A stretch of DNA of 64,000 nucleotides. Origin: Poecilobothrus nobilitatus (Eukaryota; Arthropoda; Insecta; Diptera; Dolichopodidae). Location of the stretch: assembly GCA_947095535.1 (NCBI GenBank), contig OX352773.1, forward strand, positions 105,601,948-105,665,947, read 5' to 3'. The translations under genes were made by a program, and so were the position numbers. Of the stretch, positions 62,943 through 64,000 are shown in pieces (the first letter of the stretch is position 1; each line of letters begins with the position of its first letter). The notes under the pieces are model-generated. The model did no database searches. It worked only from the letters and a program-made list of their open reading frames with translations, and was not told where the DNA came from.

Positions 62943-64000
62943 ATGGCGTCGTGCCAAAAGTGCAAAATGAAAATAAAGGGAGAAACTGGAATAGAATGTG
63001 CAGCAGTGTGTAAGAAAATATACCACGAAGCTTTTAGATGTTCAGATTTGGATCAATCATCAATTAACATGATATGTGCTAATCAAAATATTAAATTTAT
63101 ATGTGACGACTGTGTTCTGTATATTCAAAATATAGATTTAGTCCTTCAAAATATGGAAAGAGCGGTGGGAAAAAGTAATGATCAGCTGAAAGAATACAAA
63201 GAAGAGTTTGATAGAGCTATCAAAAATAACGAGAAAGAAGTTATCTATCTACTAAAGGCAATTGAAACTAATTATATGAAACGGTTGGAGGAAATCAAAT
63301 TTAGTCAACAAAAAGAATTAGATAAAATGGCAAAATTTACAGAAGTCTTTAAAAATCAAAGCAAGAAGGTGAACGAACAATTTATGAATGTAATAAAAAA
63401 AAGTGATGAGATATGTAATAAACTTACTAATACTGGGATTGAAAAATAAATAAATACAGTTCATACGGTGTCATTTGCCGATATTCTGAAAAATACAATA
63501 AGCGGTTCTGATATGATAATGAAAAAAGAACTACCCTTAATTGTAAAACCGAGGAGTAAGCAAAAAAATTAAAAAACAAAGAGTGATTTGAATACAAAGG
63601 TGGATCCAAAAAATTTTAAAATTAAAAATGTTGTTAATAGAAAAAATGGTATAATTTTAATTGAAACTGATACAAAGGAAGATCGGTAAAAAATAAGAAA
63701 TGAATTAGAACTAAAATTAAATGAAAATTATGAGATAAAAATACCGGTAGAAATGAAACCAAAAATAGAAATTGTTCACATTAATCAGAAATATAGTGAA
63801 ATAGAAATAATTGAAAAGTTAAAAAAACAAAATGATTTCCTTGAAATGAGTGAAATGAAAGTGCTAAAAACATATTCTGTTAAAAAATATAATAAGGAAA
63901 TGTTTAACATAGTTACTGAAGTTGATAAGGAGTCATTTCCTAAAATTTTGGCACATGAAAAAGTTTGCATAGGTTGGGAAAGATACAAAGTCTTCGACGC
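62943..64000 (+). pseudogene. Non-LTR ORF1 (PHD finger plus coiled coil), runs off window
   Basis: 168-aa open piece 62943-63449: a PHD-type zinc cluster (CQKCKMKIKG.TGIECA.VCKKIYHEAFRCSDLD ... FICDDC) then a long coiled coil. After a TAA at 63447-63449 the same gene continues, with further stops near 63570 and 63687, as an RNA-binding-like domain (VVNRKNGIILIETDT, NELELKLNENYEIKIP, VLKTYSVKKY...IGWERYKVFD) to the window edge. ORF1 of a CR1/Jockey-like element; ORF2 should follow beyond 64000. Confidence 0.75.

Noticed and set aside
1..64000. Possible host genes, tRNA or rRNA genes
   Set aside because: All recognisable coding similarity is to mobile elements; no tRNA-like cloverleaf or rRNA sequence was noticed by eye, although this was not a computed scan.

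Overview
The window is eukaryotic, AT-rich and built almost entirely from nested transposable elements; I recognise no ordinary host gene, tRNA or rRNA. The mix points to an insect or close arthropod relative: two Polinton/Maverick elements, an env-bearing Ty3/gypsy element with a 17.6/297-like primer site, a LOA-like non-LTR element, CR1/Jockey-like elements and a THAP-type P-element relative. The species cannot be read from the sequence.

Left half (1-35.6 kb). Position 1-577 is the decayed integrase end of an older Polinton. An inverted-repeat (foldback/MITE-like) element (951-971 plus 34807-35620) was then hit by Polinton A (972-34800), which has ~600-bp terminal inverted repeats (TIRs) and a perfect 6-bp target duplication, GTTGTA, at 966-971 and 34801-34806. 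Polinton A carries integrase, a conserved Cys-rich ORF, packaging ATPase, small basic proteins, penton-like and core-like genes, a truncated major-capsid gene, an exonuclease-like gene and protein-primed DNA polymerase B. Its capsid genes were amplified in tandem at two levels (1005-bp units inside a 3059-bp block), producing in-frame capsid/penton chimeras. Polinton B (11405-28409, 17,005 bp) later inserted into A, with target duplication TTGGTC at 11399-11404 and 28410-28415.

Polinton B has a near-complete virus-like gene set in three blocks: ssDNA-binding-like ORF and polB on +; exonuclease-like, major capsid, small ORF, penton, adenain-like protease, hydrophobic basic protein and phospholipase A2 on -; ATPase, DUF8207-like, fibre-like, two small ORFs and integrase on +. 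Two unrecognised - strand genes, one with a signal peptide, lie between integrase and the right TIR. polB, ATPase, integrase and the hydrophobic-protein gene carry stops or frameshifts, so this copy is not autonomous. The two Polintons have clearly different polymerases, yet their TIRs share a layout: AGTAG terminus, a dyad, then a TGACGTCA-like palindrome 33-34 bp from the end.

Right half (35.6-64 kb). In order: a piggyBac-like remnant (35728-36522); a LOA-like non-LTR element on - (37140-42300) with ORF1, endonuclease, RT and RNase H; a 3'-terminal fragment of another non-LTR element (43134-43585); a repeat-rich AT tract; a THAP/P-element transposase pseudogene on - (47424-49245); and an errantivirus-like LTR element (50548-61618) with two ~250-bp LTRs, decayed gag, pol and env, interrupted by a CR1/Jockey-like element on -, which itself seems to contain a second truncated copy. 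The window ends with a Jockey-like RT fragment on - and the start of another non-LTR element on + (ORF1, PHD finger plus coiled coil) that runs past the edge.
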